Source of the DNA: Miscanthus floridulus
Taxonomy: Eukaryota; Streptophyta; Magnoliopsida; Poales; Poaceae
Direction of reading: 5' to 3'
DNA: 64,000 nt
NCBI RefSeq assembly: GCF_019320115.1
Contig: NC_089585.1
Coordinates: forward strand, 145,655,769 to 145,719,768
Part shown: piece by piece, positions 23,419 to 36,063 of the stretch
Layout: each line of letters opens with the position of its first letter
How positions within the stretch are numbered: the stretch's first letter is position 1
The notes under the pieces: model-generated
What the model saw: only the letters and a program-made list of their open reading frames with translations
The model's database searches: none
Told to the model about the DNA's origin: nothing
Program-made: the position numbers and the translations under genes

Positions 23419-24936
23419 TCATGGGCCCTTACATCCTAGCTTGTGGACGAGGGACTCGCAGGTGGTCCCAGACAGGAAGGCTCCTATGACGTCAGCGTCG
23501 GCGACGTTGGGCAGCTCACTACACTGCCGAGAGAAGCGTCGGATGTACCTACCAAGAGTTTCCCTGGACTTTTGTTGGTAGTTTTTGAGATCCCATGGGT
23601 TCCCAGGACGTGTGTATGTGCCCTGGAAGTTTCTCATGATGATCTCTTTTAGGTCCGCCCAACTTTGGATTCGGTTGGGCAGAAGGTGTTCCAACCACGT
23701 TTGTGCCGAATCGGCATGGAACAATGGAAGGTTGTGGATAATGAAATCGTCATTATCCACTCCACCAGCTTGGCAAGCAAGCCAATAATCCTTGAGCCAC
23801 AGTCCAGGCTTCGTTTCCCTAGAGTATTTCAGGATGTTGGTCGGTAGTCGGTACCACGGTGGGAAGACGGCGTTGAGGATGTGTTAGCCAAAGGCCCGAG
23901 GTCCCAACAAGTCGGGGCTCAGGCTTCAGTCCTCGCCGCTGTCGTAGCATTCGCCACGAGGGTGGTAGCCACGGCTAGCCTCCTCCCTCGCATCTCTGTG
24001 GGTACGCCTGTGGGCGTCGAGGGTGTCACACGCGTCACGGTGGAGGCCGAGATGTTCGTGCACCAGGACCACGGTGCACGGCCTACCACCTTGTTGTGCC
24101 TGGTGGACCAACACATCCTTATTGGGTCACTCTGATGGCGCGCACTAGCTAGCGTCAAGCTCGCGTCATCAAAACAGCGAGCTCATGGCCTGCTACGCTG
24201 CCGCACGCTCGAGTAGCGTGCGAATCTCACGATGGGCCCGATGATCCTCGGGTGTCATTGGTCCTAGAAGCCCCGAGAGTAAGGCCACCGTAGCAACAAT
24301 GTTCTAGCTTGCCCGGGTGAAGTGTGGGAGGACTTTGTCATCCTCGATGATCCTCCGGTTCACATCGTGGGCCACGGCGCGCACACGCCCACCGTCTCTG
24401 TGGCGCTCGATCTCTTGGTGCTAGGCCTTCAGCTGCTCTACCCACAGGCGAGGTGAGGCCCTTGCATCCCCCTCGACCTCGTTTGGGTAGCCTCTCCCTT
24501 GTGGATGCTTTCAACGTATCCCTCGGGGGTACCTGCCATGAAACATTCACAAGAAGGGTGATGGCTCCCCCTGCTGGACTCAGAGTCAGAGGGCGGCCTT
24601 GATTCTTCTGCGAGGAGGTTGTGGAAAGATTCCGTGGTAGGAACAGGGCCCCATGGGAGCATGGGCACCACCCCTATTCCCGCCGTTGCCACCGGGGCCT
24701 CCACGGGCGAAGCCACCAATAGCCTGGGCAAGCACCTCCAAGGCACGGACTGACTCGCGCCGAGCAGCCATCATCTCCGCATGGGTCATCAGAGGTGGTG
24801 GTGGCAGAGGAGGAGGAGGAGCCAGAAGTGGGGCCTCGTGGTTGTCCCCATTGGTGTTGCCATTGTCCTCACCATGACCGTTATCACCCCGGTCTGCCCC
24901 AGCGCTAGTACTCCTCCGACTAGACCTCAGGTTCAT
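23419..24936 (-). pseudogene. gag of element B
   Basis: The Retrotrans_gag core is seen at 23419-23760 (FHADSAQTWLEHLLPN, SWADLKEIIMRNFQGTYTRP, RETLGRYIRRFSRQCSELPN). The N-terminal stretch at 24586-24936 starts MNLRSSRRSTSAGADRGD and has a proline run and a TPAEMM-like helix (MTHAEMMAARRESVRALEVL). The middle is broken by stops and frame changes. Confidence 0.75.
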
Positions 24937-25152
24937 CTATAAACAGATAAGAACCAACCATTAGGGACAACCCTCCAGATTAGGAACAAGAGACTTAGAG
25001 AAATGATAAGGCTTTTATTAAAGCATTCTTTTATATTATCCTATCAATTCACTAATCCAAATTATATGTGTGGGGGAGTTTAGTTTAAGCAATATTCTCT
25101 TTTCATGATGCATGCATCGGCCTACCCATTCAATTAAGCTGGAATATAGCGG

Positions 25153-26531
25153 TGTCAGTGTTTTTGGACCACCGATGAGTAAATTTATATTTGTGTGTCT
25201 AGCTCGGATGGTGTGCTTAGAGGATACGAGGTTTATACTGGTTTGGGCAGAAAGTCCAAACGTCCAGTTCATCACTGCTGCTCGTGTTACTAGCACTAAA
25301 AGTTTGTAGTAGGGTTACAAACAGGTGAGAGAGGGAAAGAGTCCCAAGTCTCTGGTGGAAGGAGTGAACGGGTGCTGAGAGCTCGATCGCTGCTCAGTCG
25401 TGTGCTCATGTCGTGCTCTTCTATGGATCTAGCCCCCTTCATGGGGCATCTTGCTTCCCCTTTTATAGGCGAAGGGAAAGCGCGGGTTACAACGAAGAAA
25501 AAAGAGAAGAACGAGAGAGAAGAAGGTTTCCAGGATCGCCGGGTCCTTCTCCTTCTTGTGGGTCCTACTGATCCTATAAATGTCAACAGGGATGGCTCCA
25601 TGTCATGGCCCTATCTATCACTGGCACCATGCGCAGGCGTCATCTGTCGGTCATAGCATTCCGTCCCGTCCTAATGGACATCGTGGTGAACTGACGCATC
25701 TATTAGCGTTCGTATGAGGGTTAGGCAGAATAGCACTGATACGCCCAACGCTGTTCTTGATGTGAATCCTCAGGTATGGCCTGTCATGGCCTCGGGTTAC
25801 ATCGACTCATGCCCGTCTCTTCCCTGGTGTTAGAGTTTTGACCTAGGCCCATACGCATGGACCTAGAGTGGTTGGCGGTGATATGGGTCCCCGTCGGGTG
25901 AGATAGAGTGACCCTTTGGGGTAAGGCGAGACGAAGCCCGCGACCCTTGGGGTCGGACGAGACGGAGCATGCACCCAAGGGTCGGGCGAGACGGAGCCCA
26001 CGGCCTTGGGGTCAGGCAAGATAGAGCCCGTGGCCTTGGGCGAGACCCCTGTGGCCTTGGGGTCAGGCGAGATGGAAACTGCGTCTTTGGGGTCGAGCGA
26101 GATGGAGCCTGTGACCTCGCATTTGGGCGAGATGGAGCCCACGGCCTTGAGCGAGACACCCACGGCGTCGGGGTCGGGCGAGATGGAGCCCACAACCCTT
26201 GGGTGTCAGGCGAGATGGAGGACGCACCCAAGGGACTGGCGAGATGGAGCCTATGGCCTCAGGGTCAGGCAAGACGGAGCACGCACCCAAGGGTCGGGTG
26301 AGATGGAGCCCATAGCCTCGGGGTCAGGCGAGACGAAGCCCGCGACCTTGGGCGAGACCCCCGTAGCCTCAAGGACGGGCGAGACAGAAACTGCGTCCTT
26401 AGGGTTGGGCGAGATGGAGCCTAGACCCAAGGGGTCGAGCGAGACATGTTAATATGTCTTGCTCTGTCCGAAGAAGCCAGCATGGGCACTAACTCCCTTG
26501 CTTTGGGTATCCCTAATATTGATACCTGACA
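25153..26531 (-). repeat. 5' LTR of element B (1379 bp)
   Basis: Begins on the minus strand TGTCAGGTATCAATATTAGG (26531) and ends ...AAAACACTGACA (25153), with matching TGTCAG/CTGACA tips. Contains the 30-bp-type tandem array described separately. Confidence 0.8.
25895..26450. repeat. GC-rich tandem array in element B LTR
   Basis: About 18 degenerate copies of a unit of roughly 25-32 bp centred on GGGCGAGATGGAGCC and GACCTTGGGG/GCCTTGGGG words. Copies vary in length, and some are merged. Confidence 0.75.
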
Positions 26532-26781
26532 AGCGGCATTCGCAAAAATTTTCGGCACATCACACACTTACTTTTTGCTTGATAAACGATTCTTATGCAG
26601 CGTAAGTTATTGTACCTGTAGAAAATTGATTAGATAAAACTAGTGCCGCTATTCTAGATAGACCATATTGCTAGGGCTTATACTTATTTACATAATTTTG
26701 TCACATCCTACTTTTCACAAAACTTTTGTTGCTCAAATTTTAGGTTTTTAAAAGAGTTATGAAACTCATAACTCATTATTG

Positions 26782-26794
26782 GCTCTGATACCAC
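26782..26794 (-). other. tRNA-Met type PBS of Tekay element
   Basis: Minus strand TGGTATCAGAGCC (reverse of GGCTCTGATACCA at 26781-26793), complementary to initiator tRNA-Met, 3-4 bases from the LTR end. Confidence 0.8.
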
Positions 26795-26797
26795 CTA

Positions 26798-28069
26798 TGG
26801 CAGAACCGTTCGAAATAACACACCTTCGGAGATGCTTGTCTTTCACTAGACACTAAGTATCCTGAAAGTAAGCTACACCAGGCGGTTCCATCGAGCACAC
26901 CCTAAGGGAGAACTCGAACAATCCATGTTTTTATCCAGAATTCAATAATGAGAATGATTTTACAATACTTAGTCCATTTCAAACAACAAGAGTTCTCGGA
27001 AATATATTATTACAATACCAAGTTCGGAGTGCGGAATTTAAACAACGGAATTGAAATAAACATCTAACGATAAGATACAAGGATCCGACTGTGCCCACCA
27101 GAAGAATCCTCCAAACTACAGCCACTCCTTATACTGTACCTACAACAGGGGTAAATAAACCCTGAGTACACAATGTACTCGCAAGACTTACCCGACTAGT
27201 GGGAATAATTTCCTCACTCCAAAGGATATGATAAGCTTTATGGTTTGCTAGGTTTCCTTTTTGCAAAAAGCATTACTAGTAGTGAATCCTTATGTATGTG
27301 TTTTATTAGCAGTCATAATTAGTTCATTACCAAGCCATTCTACATAAGTACATGTTCTACTTTCAAGCAAGAGTTGAGTAATCAGATCCGTTCATCCCCT
27401 TTCGTCTTCCAATTCTTACTACGGTGCTAGACCATAGCCAAGTCATATCGTATCACACGGCAATTCACTAACCAATGTATCCTAGCTGGGTACACCAAAA
27501 CACACGCACTGCTTGTACCCTAGGCACAAGCAAGACCAACCCACCACTCTCCTGTCAAAGGGTCTAGGTCCCCATCCAAACTTGGACTCCAAGCCCCCAC
27601 TCCCGAGTCCTAGACTCAGTGTTGTGCTTAGACCTCCACCATCCCCGCCTCCAATCAGTTGGTTTAGAAAGAGCCAGAACCCATGACAAGAGAGCAACGA
27701 GCCTTTCCGCTCCTATAAGCAAGTATGTGCTCAAGATAATAAGTCTATGACCTAACTACCATCCACAGCAACGGACAGTCCTTAACCAACATGGACAGGG
27801 AAAAAAGTGTAACCAAGCTATGCCCCGTTGGTCATGGGACACAACCTATTACACCCACCAATACCCATACCATATCCCTACCCGGTCTCTATTTCCTTTC
27901 ACCATTTTATCATGAGAGTAATAATAATCACCTATTATGAGTAATGGCAGGTTACTCACGCTACTGATAGGCTAAGCATAGCAGCTACTCAACCTATGCT
28001 AGTAGGACTCATAGGTAGGTTTATCTATGCATGAAGTTTCAATATAAATCCTGTAACATAAATGCATAT

Positions 28070-28103
<34 letters not shown>

Positions 28104-29758
28104 GTGATTATTCAAAATAAGGGTTATGCACCGAGGCTTGCCTTAGGCAGGTGGATTGTCAGCTATGTCAGTCGTCGGTGGCTGTGGGGCTACCTCCTAT
28201 ACGAGAACCACCTCCTCGTACTCCTCGATCACCTCAACGTACTCCTGCTCTCTAGCAACCATGAACTCCACCAACTCATTCTCTATATGCATGCAATGAT
28301 GATGCAACACTTAATATTTTGGCAACAACAACTCTTAAAATAAGAATACACATGCTAAGCTACTAAGCTAGCTCTAATGACTAAGATACTAAGCTAATCA
28401 TTATCTCTACCAAATAAATTTCAAGCTCACCCTACAAGTGCTTAACTTTTATAAACAAATATCATGCCATTATTCCTTTAGCCTTAATGGGTATTTAGCT
28501 ACCATATTAAGTAGTCTATTCTAGGGCTACAAAAATTACAGTGAGCACATAATAATACAATGAAGCTACTATAAAAAAATTAGTATTTTTGCTATCACCA
28601 ATCTACCACAAAAATTCCTACAATTATTAATCGAAATAATACTAAACATCTCAACTATTTTAATGCTCCTTAGCAACCACACAGATATGTATGAACTAAC
28701 AATACTAACAGGTAGACAATGTTTTTGGAAACCTAACAAAATTAGTTTCATAATTTCTAGGTATCTACATTATTTTATATTAATTACCAAAGTTCAGCTC
28801 ACAATTAAAATGAAAAGCTATTTCTATTTTCCACGAAAAAGATAAACCGATTTTGGTTCAACGCGGCCCACGCGCAGAGGCGGCCCGCGACCACGTGCGC
28901 GCAGCGTCAAAGCGGGCCCAGCAGCACAACGTAGCTGTAGGCGCGTAGCATGGTGATGCGATGGTGGTGGCAGCGGCGGCGGCGCGGCACGGGTGTAGAG
29001 ACAGCAACAGCACCAGCGATAGCTACGGTGGCAGGGGCGGTCGGGCGTAGAGCGGACCGGTGGCCTAGCGGTGCGGTAAAGCCGCGGCAAGGCCACGACG
29101 GCCATGGCTAGCCTGTGCGCGGCCACACACGCATGCACAACACAACCGCACGGCGACACGGGTTGGCCACGCATGATGACCACGCGCACGGCGCCAGACA
29201 ACACAAAGTTATGACGTGCACAAATTTTAAAGCGCTGATCACGATGAAACTGTTGCTCCTAAACCTAAACTGGCTTCACTACACTCAAGATGGCATATGG
29301 AACTACTAAATCGAATCATAGCACTACACCACTTCTTATCCTAATCTCTTCAAATAAATTGCTAAATATAGCAGCGTCTAGCTGTCCACAGACTTAGAAA
29401 TTTTCTAAGCGTTTGAGCTAATCTTAATTTCATATTGCATTTCTAAGCTACTGAAAATATTACTTAGCAATATTCTTTTTCAACAACAAGTATTTCATTG
29501 TCATCTACAAAGTTTGCACTTTTAACTTTATTTAAGTATCACACACATGTTCTATAGTATTTTTGCTTAAGAAAAATTGGTTTTATACCCTACTTGATAT
29601 GCATGAAGCATCGAACCAACTTTTGTTTAGCATTTTTATTGATCATTATGAGTTACAAAAATTGATCTACACACTTCACCATATGTATTAACACACAAGT
29701 ATGATGCTCAAGACACATTTTAGTAGATGATTAATGGTGTAACACCGAGGGTGTTACA
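26798..29758 (-). repeat. 5' LTR of Tekay-type element (2961 bp)
   Basis: Starts on the minus strand TGTAACACCCTCGGTGTTAC (29758) and ends ...AACGGTTCTGCCA (26798). About 3 kb is usual for this lineage. The GC-rich stretch at 28860-29220 has chance ORFs only. By eye related to the LTR at 6801-10167 in the opposite orientation. Confidence 0.85.
28069..28104. repeat. (CA)n(TA)n microsatellite
   Basis: About 10 CA followed by about 9 TA dinucleotides within the Tekay LTR. The plus-oriented LTR lacks it at the matching place. Confidence 0.9.
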
Positions 29759-30664
29759 CCTAGCAAGCACATTCTTCACATAGCCATTAAGATCAGAAGC
29801 TGCTCGATCCTTGGGATTTATTGTGTGCCTGATTAGATTGTTCAGAATGTAGTAGTAGCTCTTCAAATCACTAACCTTACCATCTGCACTTCTCATGTCA
29901 GTCCACATATATGCAATGTTGCGGATCTCAGCTCTAGCCTCATCATGAATATAAGTGAAGCCTCGCTCCTCCTCTTCAAAACCAAGGATCTGATTGAAAG
30001 TCACAAAGTCAATCCTATAATGCCATCCCTTAGTCATCTAGTGAATATCATCAGTGTAGATGCCATAGAAGAAGGTGGTATGAAACTGGGCTAGCACTTC
30101 CTCATTCCAATTGTACCGGAAGCTCATGATATCGGTGAGGCCAAACAGCTCACAAGCCTTGATCACTTTGTTGAACTCAGGCTCATTCTTCCCCTTCATC
30201 CCCTCCTAGTCAACATACTGCATCTTGACAATCTTTGACTTTTTGGAGTTGAAAATCACTAAGGCATAAAAGTTGGAATGAAACTCATTCCGAAACCTAT
30301 AGTCCACCCCCAAATCCTTTGGCTGCTCATAAGGATTGTTCTCACGTGCTTCTTCCACCATCTTTAGCTTTCCCACATAGTTGAGCACGGGATGAGCATG
30401 TGTGTCAACAAGACGCCTCATGATCACTTCCTCAGAATACTCTCTGATGTAATCTCTGTCAAACTCCTCAAGGTGAGGTGGAGTATCTAGGCAAGCACCT
30501 AGAGGAATGGTGTGGCCAACCCTCTCTAAGTTCTCCTCCTCTAGGATCAATTGATCCTTTCTCCCCCTATCACTAGCATCCCCTCTGCCTACTGCACTGC
30601 TATTGCCCTCTATGGTTCTACCACGACCATGATGAGACATTTGCTTGTCATGAGGCTCGGTCAT
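29759..30664 (-). pseudogene. 3' ORF of SIRE-type element (putative plant transposon protein domain)
   Basis: A reading frame of about 300 codons downstream of pol on the same strand. It is open except for TAG stops at about 30206 and 30038, each at a place where TGG (Trp) fits (VDxEGMKGK; IHxMTKGWHY). Recognisable stretches are LGVDYRFRNEFHSNFYAL, the VLAQFHTTFFYGIY region, KGWHYRIDFVTFNQIL and LNNLIRHTINPKDRAASDLN. These resemble proteins called putative plant transposon protein in plant genomes. In SIRE-type elements the ORF after pol is often described as env-like, but I see no signal peptide or membrane segment. It is cut at 29759 by the Tekay LTR. Confidence 0.65.
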
Positions 30665-31885
30665 CTTCCTCTTCCCCCTCTAGTCATCTTCACCTCCGGA
30701 GGAGATCTACGCAAAAACATAGACCAAAATGAGAAACTATACAAATGAAGAGTAGAAGTTACCCTATAAAGCAAGTTAAGTACTCAAGAAGAGTCAACGT
30801 GCAAGCGAGGGAAGCAGCTGATGTGGTACTGCCCCTAGATGTCCAGCACTGCCGTGCCTAGAAGCGGCACTGCCGCACCAACTGTTTCACCAAGACTGCA
30901 TTTTGCATCTTCTTGTCTACTAAACTTACTTCATGATTTAACTCTCAGCCCACTATACAATCTCAACAAGCATAGACATATCTATCATCGATTCATCTAG
31001 ATACGATTGAGAGAAAGCCTAGTAATCATGAATCTTAGCATTGGGAGCTGAGTGAAATAGATAAAGTGAGTCAACCATCGAACCAAGAGTTTAGCACTGC
31101 TAGCTTTGCCATAGAGGTGTGGCACTGCCGTGCTGAGGGTGCGGCACTGCCATAGCAGTTAATTTGGCTCCAAGGTTGAATCATGATTTCTACTTCAATT
31201 AATCCTCAAAGCACCATCCAAACTACTATCTACTTTCCTATCAATCATCCAAGACAACTAGAATCGACACATTGCATAGATCAGGAAGGATTAGGGTTTC
31301 ACCTTTGATTCACGTGGATTGAGGAGGAAAGAGATGAAACGGCTTCGCCCAAGAGCTTCAGTGGCACCGGTGACATGGGAGGGAACCGGTGGACAGCAGT
31401 GCCGGAGGTGGTGGCAGCGCTAGACAGAGGCGGTGGCGGCGCTATCGCCTGTGAGAGGAAGAGAAGGGCGATGGCGTCAGGTGAAAAGTGAGAAGAGGGT
31501 TACCCTAGGGCCAGATGAAAAGAGTTGAGTAAATGGCCCCCCATGATAACTGCTGTCATGGGCTGAATTTCGATTGAAACTCAAAGTGCGACACTGCCGC
31601 ATTCCACCCGCGGCACTACCGTAGCGCGGCACTGCCATAAGGCAGGCGTGGCACAACCGCACTCTCCAAACCAACAAGATTTAGCTACTAACTAAACAGC
31701 TCTATATATATATAGGATATGGACACATATCTCAAGCATACTATGATCAACATCAAATAATTAATACAAACAACGATCATAATACACTTGTTTCTTATGA
31801 TAAATCATTTTGAAGCACAATATTTAAACTTTTCCAATTCATTTCTCCTATCCATGCTAGTTCATCAATCAAGGTGTGCAATAGT
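30665..31885 (-). other. spacer between SIRE RNase H and 3' ORF
   Basis: Non-coding by eye. It contains repeated GCGGCACTGCCG-like words (30830-30880, 31085-31160, 31585-31660) and a purine-rich stretch at 31318-31500. No convincing ORF. Confidence 0.5.
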
Positions 31886-32125
31886 TCAAACCATGTTACG
31901 AGAATTAAGTATATTTAGCTCACCACGCAAAGCACAAAATCTTGACTCATCGAGCAACTTAGTGAAGATATCGGCCAGTTGCTTTTCGGTGCTCACATGG
32001 TGAATTTTGATATCTCCTTTGGTTTCATGGTCTCTCAAGAAATGATGTCTGATGTCTATGTGCTTAGTTCTTGAGTGGCTTACGGGATTGTTCACGAGCT
32101 TTATGGCACTTTCATTGTCACACAA
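31886..32125 (-). pseudogene. copia RNase H C-terminal part
   Basis: Reads MCDNESAIKLVNNPVSHSRT, KHIDIRHHFLRDH and STEKQLADIFTKLL, the conserved end of copia RNase H. The Asp in CDNESA is one of the catalytic acidic residues. A stop separates it from the N-terminal part at 32126-32290. Confidence 0.85.
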
Positions 32126-32263
32126 GAGTGGGATTTTAGTGAAGTGACATCCAAAATCTTGAAGAGTTTATGTCATCCAAAGTAGTTGAGCACAACATGC
32201 ACCGACTGCAACATACTCGGCCTCGGTGGTGGAAAGGGCTACACAATTTTGCTTCTTAGAACT

Positions 32264-33154
32264 CTAATACACTAGGGATCGTCCAAGGAATTGACATGTC
32301 CCCGAGGTGCTTTTTTGATCTACTTTGCAACCGACGTAATCGGAATCCGAATACCCAAGTAGATCAAACTTAGAGCCCTTAGGATACCACAAGCCAAGGT
32401 TAGGAGTGTGTACTAAATATCTCAAGATTCTCTTAACGGCCACTAAGTGGCACTCTTTTGAGTTAGCTTGAAATCTAGCACACATGCACATACTAAGCAT
32501 AATATTAGGCCTAGATGCGCACAAATAAAGTAGAGAGCCGATCATGGAGCGATATACCTTAGTATCCATGGCTTTTCCTTCATCATTGAGATCTAGATGT
32601 CCATTGGTTGGCATGAGAGTTTTGATAGGCTTAGCATTCACCATGTCAAACTTCTTGAGCATATCATGGGTATACTTCATTTGGCTAATGAAAGTTCCAT
32701 CCTTCATTTGCTTGATTTGAAATCCGAGGAAGAACTTTAATTCACCCATCATGGACATCTCAAATCTCTTGGTCATGATCCTACTAAATTCCTCACAAAA
32801 AGAATGATTAGTACTACCAAATATTATGTCATTGACATATATTTGGCACACAAATATATCTTGGTCGACTTTGTGAGTGAAAAGGATAGGATCGGCTTTG
32901 CCTATTTCAAAGCCTTGTTTAAGCAAGAATTCCTTAAGGCATTCATACCATACTCTTGGTGCTTGCTTAAGCCTATAGAGCGCCTTTTGGAGTTTGTAGA
33001 CATAGTTGGGAAACTTGTGATCTTCAAAGCCTGGTGGTTGCTCAACATAGACAAGTTCTTGAATAGGGCCATTGAGAAATGCACTCTTCATATCTATTTG
33101 ATATAGCTTGAAGTTGTGATGAGCAACCAATCTTGCTTCATTCCTTGTCACCAC
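32264..33154 (-). pseudogene. copia reverse transcriptase
   Basis: RT_copia domain. Motifs: LYQIDMKSAFLNGPIQELVY, LYRLKQAPRVWYECL and the catalytic box, which here reads IYVNDIIFGSTN instead of YVDD, so one catalytic Asp is lost. Then KFFLGFQIKQM and the YRSMIGSLLYLCASRP stretch, followed by the GYSDSDYVGCKVDQKSTSG RNase H start. Confidence 0.9.
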
Positions 33155-33705
33155 TCCATTGTCATCTTGCTTATTGCAGAAGACCCACTTGGTGCCAATG
33201 ACATTGGTATTGGGTCATTCCACCAAGGTCCACACTTGATTTCTTTCGAAGTTGTTGAGCTCTTCTTGCATGGCCATCAGCCAATCTGAGTCTCCAAGTG
33301 CTTGTTCTACCTTAAGAGGTTCCAAAGAGGAAACAAACGAGTAATATTGGCAAAAATTTGCTAAATGTGAACGAGTTGTTACCCCCTTTCGAAGACTCCT
33401 AAGGATGTTGTCAATGGGATGATCCCGTTGTATTTTTTGCCTTAGCCTTGGATGCTCAAAGGCCGCTTGTTCATCTTCTAGACCTTCATCATTTTCTTGC
33501 TCAAATATGGGATGTAGGTCTTGTCCACAAGCTAGAGTCGAATCAGTTGCTGCTGACTATGTAGGTGCGGCACTACTGCTCTCAAGTGCCGCACTATCGT
33601 GTGCAGGTGTTGCAGTAGGTGTCTGCTGCTGTTTAGCATTAGGTACGTTAGCAGAAATTGGTGCAGCAGCAACTTGAGGAACCTCCATTCAGTGACTTCA
33701 ACTTC

Positions 33706-35057
33706 TTATGGTCTAATATCACCAATGGCCAATTGCTTGATAGCTTCACATGGTGGAACGTCCTTTCCTACAACACTTGAATCTACTTGCTCCACTTGAG
33801 AGCCATTAGATTCATCAAACGTCACGTCTATCGCAATCTCAACTCTCCCGGAGGTTTTGTTGAAGACGCGGTAGGCATGCTCATTTGATCCATAACCAAG
33901 AAGAACACCTTCATCAACTTTAGGTGCAAACTTAGAGGTTTTGGGTTTCTTGTTAAGTATGAAACACTTGCACCCAAACACTCTAAAGTAAGACACCTTA
34001 GGCTTGTTACCGGTTAGAAGCTCATATAAAGTTTTCTTCAACTTCTTGTGTAGGTAGAGGCGGTTGATGGCTTGGCAAGCGGTGTTGACGGCCTCACACC
34101 AAAAGATGTCCGACATCTTATACTCATCTAGCATTGTCCTTGCCATATCATGAGTGTATGATTCTTTCTCTCTACTACACCATTTTATTGAGGGGTGTAT
34201 GGAGTTGAAAACGCATGCTTGATGCCCTCTTCATCAAGAAATTACTCAACTAGAGTATTCTTGAATTTGATCCCATTGTCGCTTCTCACTTTCTTGATGG
34301 GAAGACCGGACTCGTTTTGAGGTCTTCTAACAAATATCTTCACCTTCTCTTGAACTTGGCACTTGTCATGCAAGAACCCAAGTGAAATGGGAATAGTCAT
34401 CAACAATAACAAGACTATATTTGTTACCCCGATACTTAGGTAGGCGACCGGTCCAAAGAGATCCATATGTATTAGCTCTAATGGTTGCTTGGTGGTCATT
34501 ATGCTCTTTGGTGGGCGAGGTATGCCAACTTGATTTTCGGCTTGACAAGCGCTACAAATCCTATCTTTCTCAAAGTGAACATTTGTTAGTCCAAAGATGT
34601 GTTCATCTTTTAGAAGTTTGTCCAAGTTTCTCATCCCAACATGAGCTGTTCGGCGATGCCAAAGCCAACCTATGCTAGATTTTGCCACTAAACAAGTCTC
34701 AAGCTTAGCTTTACTTTTGTTGAAATCAACTAAGTAAAGCTTGTTCTTTAATTGACTCGTAAAGACAATAGAGGAATCCTCCCTTCTAAAGACTTCCACA
34801 CCCTTATCCGTAAAGAGACAATTGTAGCCCATCTCACACAATTGAGAAACGGACAACAAGTTGTAACTTAACGAATCAACATGTAATACATTTGTAGTTG
34901 AATGCTCAAGGGTTATAGCAACTTTACTGAGACCAATCACACCCCCCTTTGAATTGTCTCCAAAGACAATATTTTTATTTGAGTGCGTCATCAGGGAATA
35001 TGATGAGAACATACTTCTTTCTCTGGTCATGTGATTTGTATATCCTCTATCAAGCAC
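33706..35057 (-). pseudogene. copia protease C-terminus, GAG-pre-integrase and integrase
   Basis: 35057-34242 opens with a protease site reading LDRGYTNHMTRE, where copia elements have D-S-G, so the protease is inactivated. Then comes LWHRRTAHVGMRNLDKLLKD (zinc-binding HHCC region) and the integrase core (IHMDLFGPVAYL; VRSDNGIKFKNT). A frameshift and stops lie at about 34147-34400. 33706-34146 holds FWCEAVNTACQAINRLYL and VFGCKCFILNKK, the C-terminal integrase part. Confidence 0.88.
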
Positions 35058-36063
35058 CTAACTTGATCCACCAGAGGAGTATGCCTACAAAACAATTTTA
35101 GTTGCTAGATTTAGGTCCCCAATTTGACTTGGGGCCTTGCATGTTAGTCACAAGAAACTTAGAAACCCAAAAAGAAGTATTCCTATATATATTGGTTTCC
35201 TTTCCAACATATTTGGCAACCACTTTTCCACTGCTATTGCTCTTCAAAACAAAGCATGATGTCAAGCTTTGTCGAGGTGCATAGATCTTTGGTTGATAGG
35301 CAGACTTATTCTTGTTGCCCCACATTGATTCCTTAGGCTTCTAGAAAACATGTTTCTGCTGGAACACCTTCTTCTTGACCTTAGTTTGATCAGGAATAGA
35401 ATTGGTAGCCTTCCTATTTTTGCGGGGTGTGGCACTGCCGCCCTTCACCACAGCATTGCCACTGCGCGGTACTGCCGCTCGAGGACACTACACTACCGTA
35501 GTCTGTGTAGGCTGATCTGTACCAATTTTGCCCTTCCTCTCAAACTACACACACTCATAGCCATTCGCTATCCTTCTTCCATTTGTCTTGGCTCCTTTTG
35601 TGTGTCCAAGCACATGCTTGATTGAGGGATGCCTTTCTTAATGGAATTGTGGCCCTTCTGATTCATTATTCTTCTTGTCATTAGATTGGGTCTCACCCAT
35701 CCACCTTTTTCCAATGATTTCATTAAGCCTAGCAATCTTCTTTCTCATAGCCTCCATGTTTGCAAGGTTAGTGAAATAGGCATTCAAATTAAGATTAAAA
35801 CATTTTCCACAACCTTAACTAGTGGAGGGAGTTGAGGTTTCCTTTGTCTTAGGGAGATGTGAGTTGCTATCCCAAAGAATGCCATATTGCATCTCAAGTT
35901 CTTTGTGCTTTTCATCCAAGTCACAATACTTTTTCTTGATAGCTTTATTTGCTTTCTTTGTAATAGCATGGTCATCTTGCTCTTTGGCCAAAGCCTTGCA
36001 CAAGGATTCCACCTCACTTCTCTCTAATACAAGAGCTTCTTTGCTAGCAATGTAGAGATCCTC

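Larger units (their letters stand above)
21301..26531 (-). mobile_element. Gypsy element B (5' LTR, gag, protease, RT; split by element A)
   Basis: Minus-strand element with a 1379-bp LTR (25153-26531), gag (23419-24936), protease (22603-22839) and RT/RNase H (21301-22147). Element A interrupts it at 21300/21301, and the integrase and 3' LTR are missing from the window. Its right end abuts the untranslated leader of a Tekay-type element, so B probably inserted there. Confidence 0.8.
26532..29758 (-). mobile_element. Tekay/Del-type gypsy element: LTR plus leader only
   Basis: Minus-strand LTR (26798-29758), PBS and about 260 bp of leader. The body is absent, displaced or deleted where element B sits. 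Its right end abuts the 3' ORF of the SIRE element. Confidence 0.75.

Noticed and set aside
28069..28104. CA/TA run as a regulatory or CRISPR-like repeat
   Set aside because: Plain dinucleotide microsatellite within an LTR.
28824..29204. 126-codon minus-strand ORF
   Set aside because: GC-rich LTR sequence with low-complexity translation; matching position to the GC-rich part of the other Tekay LTR.
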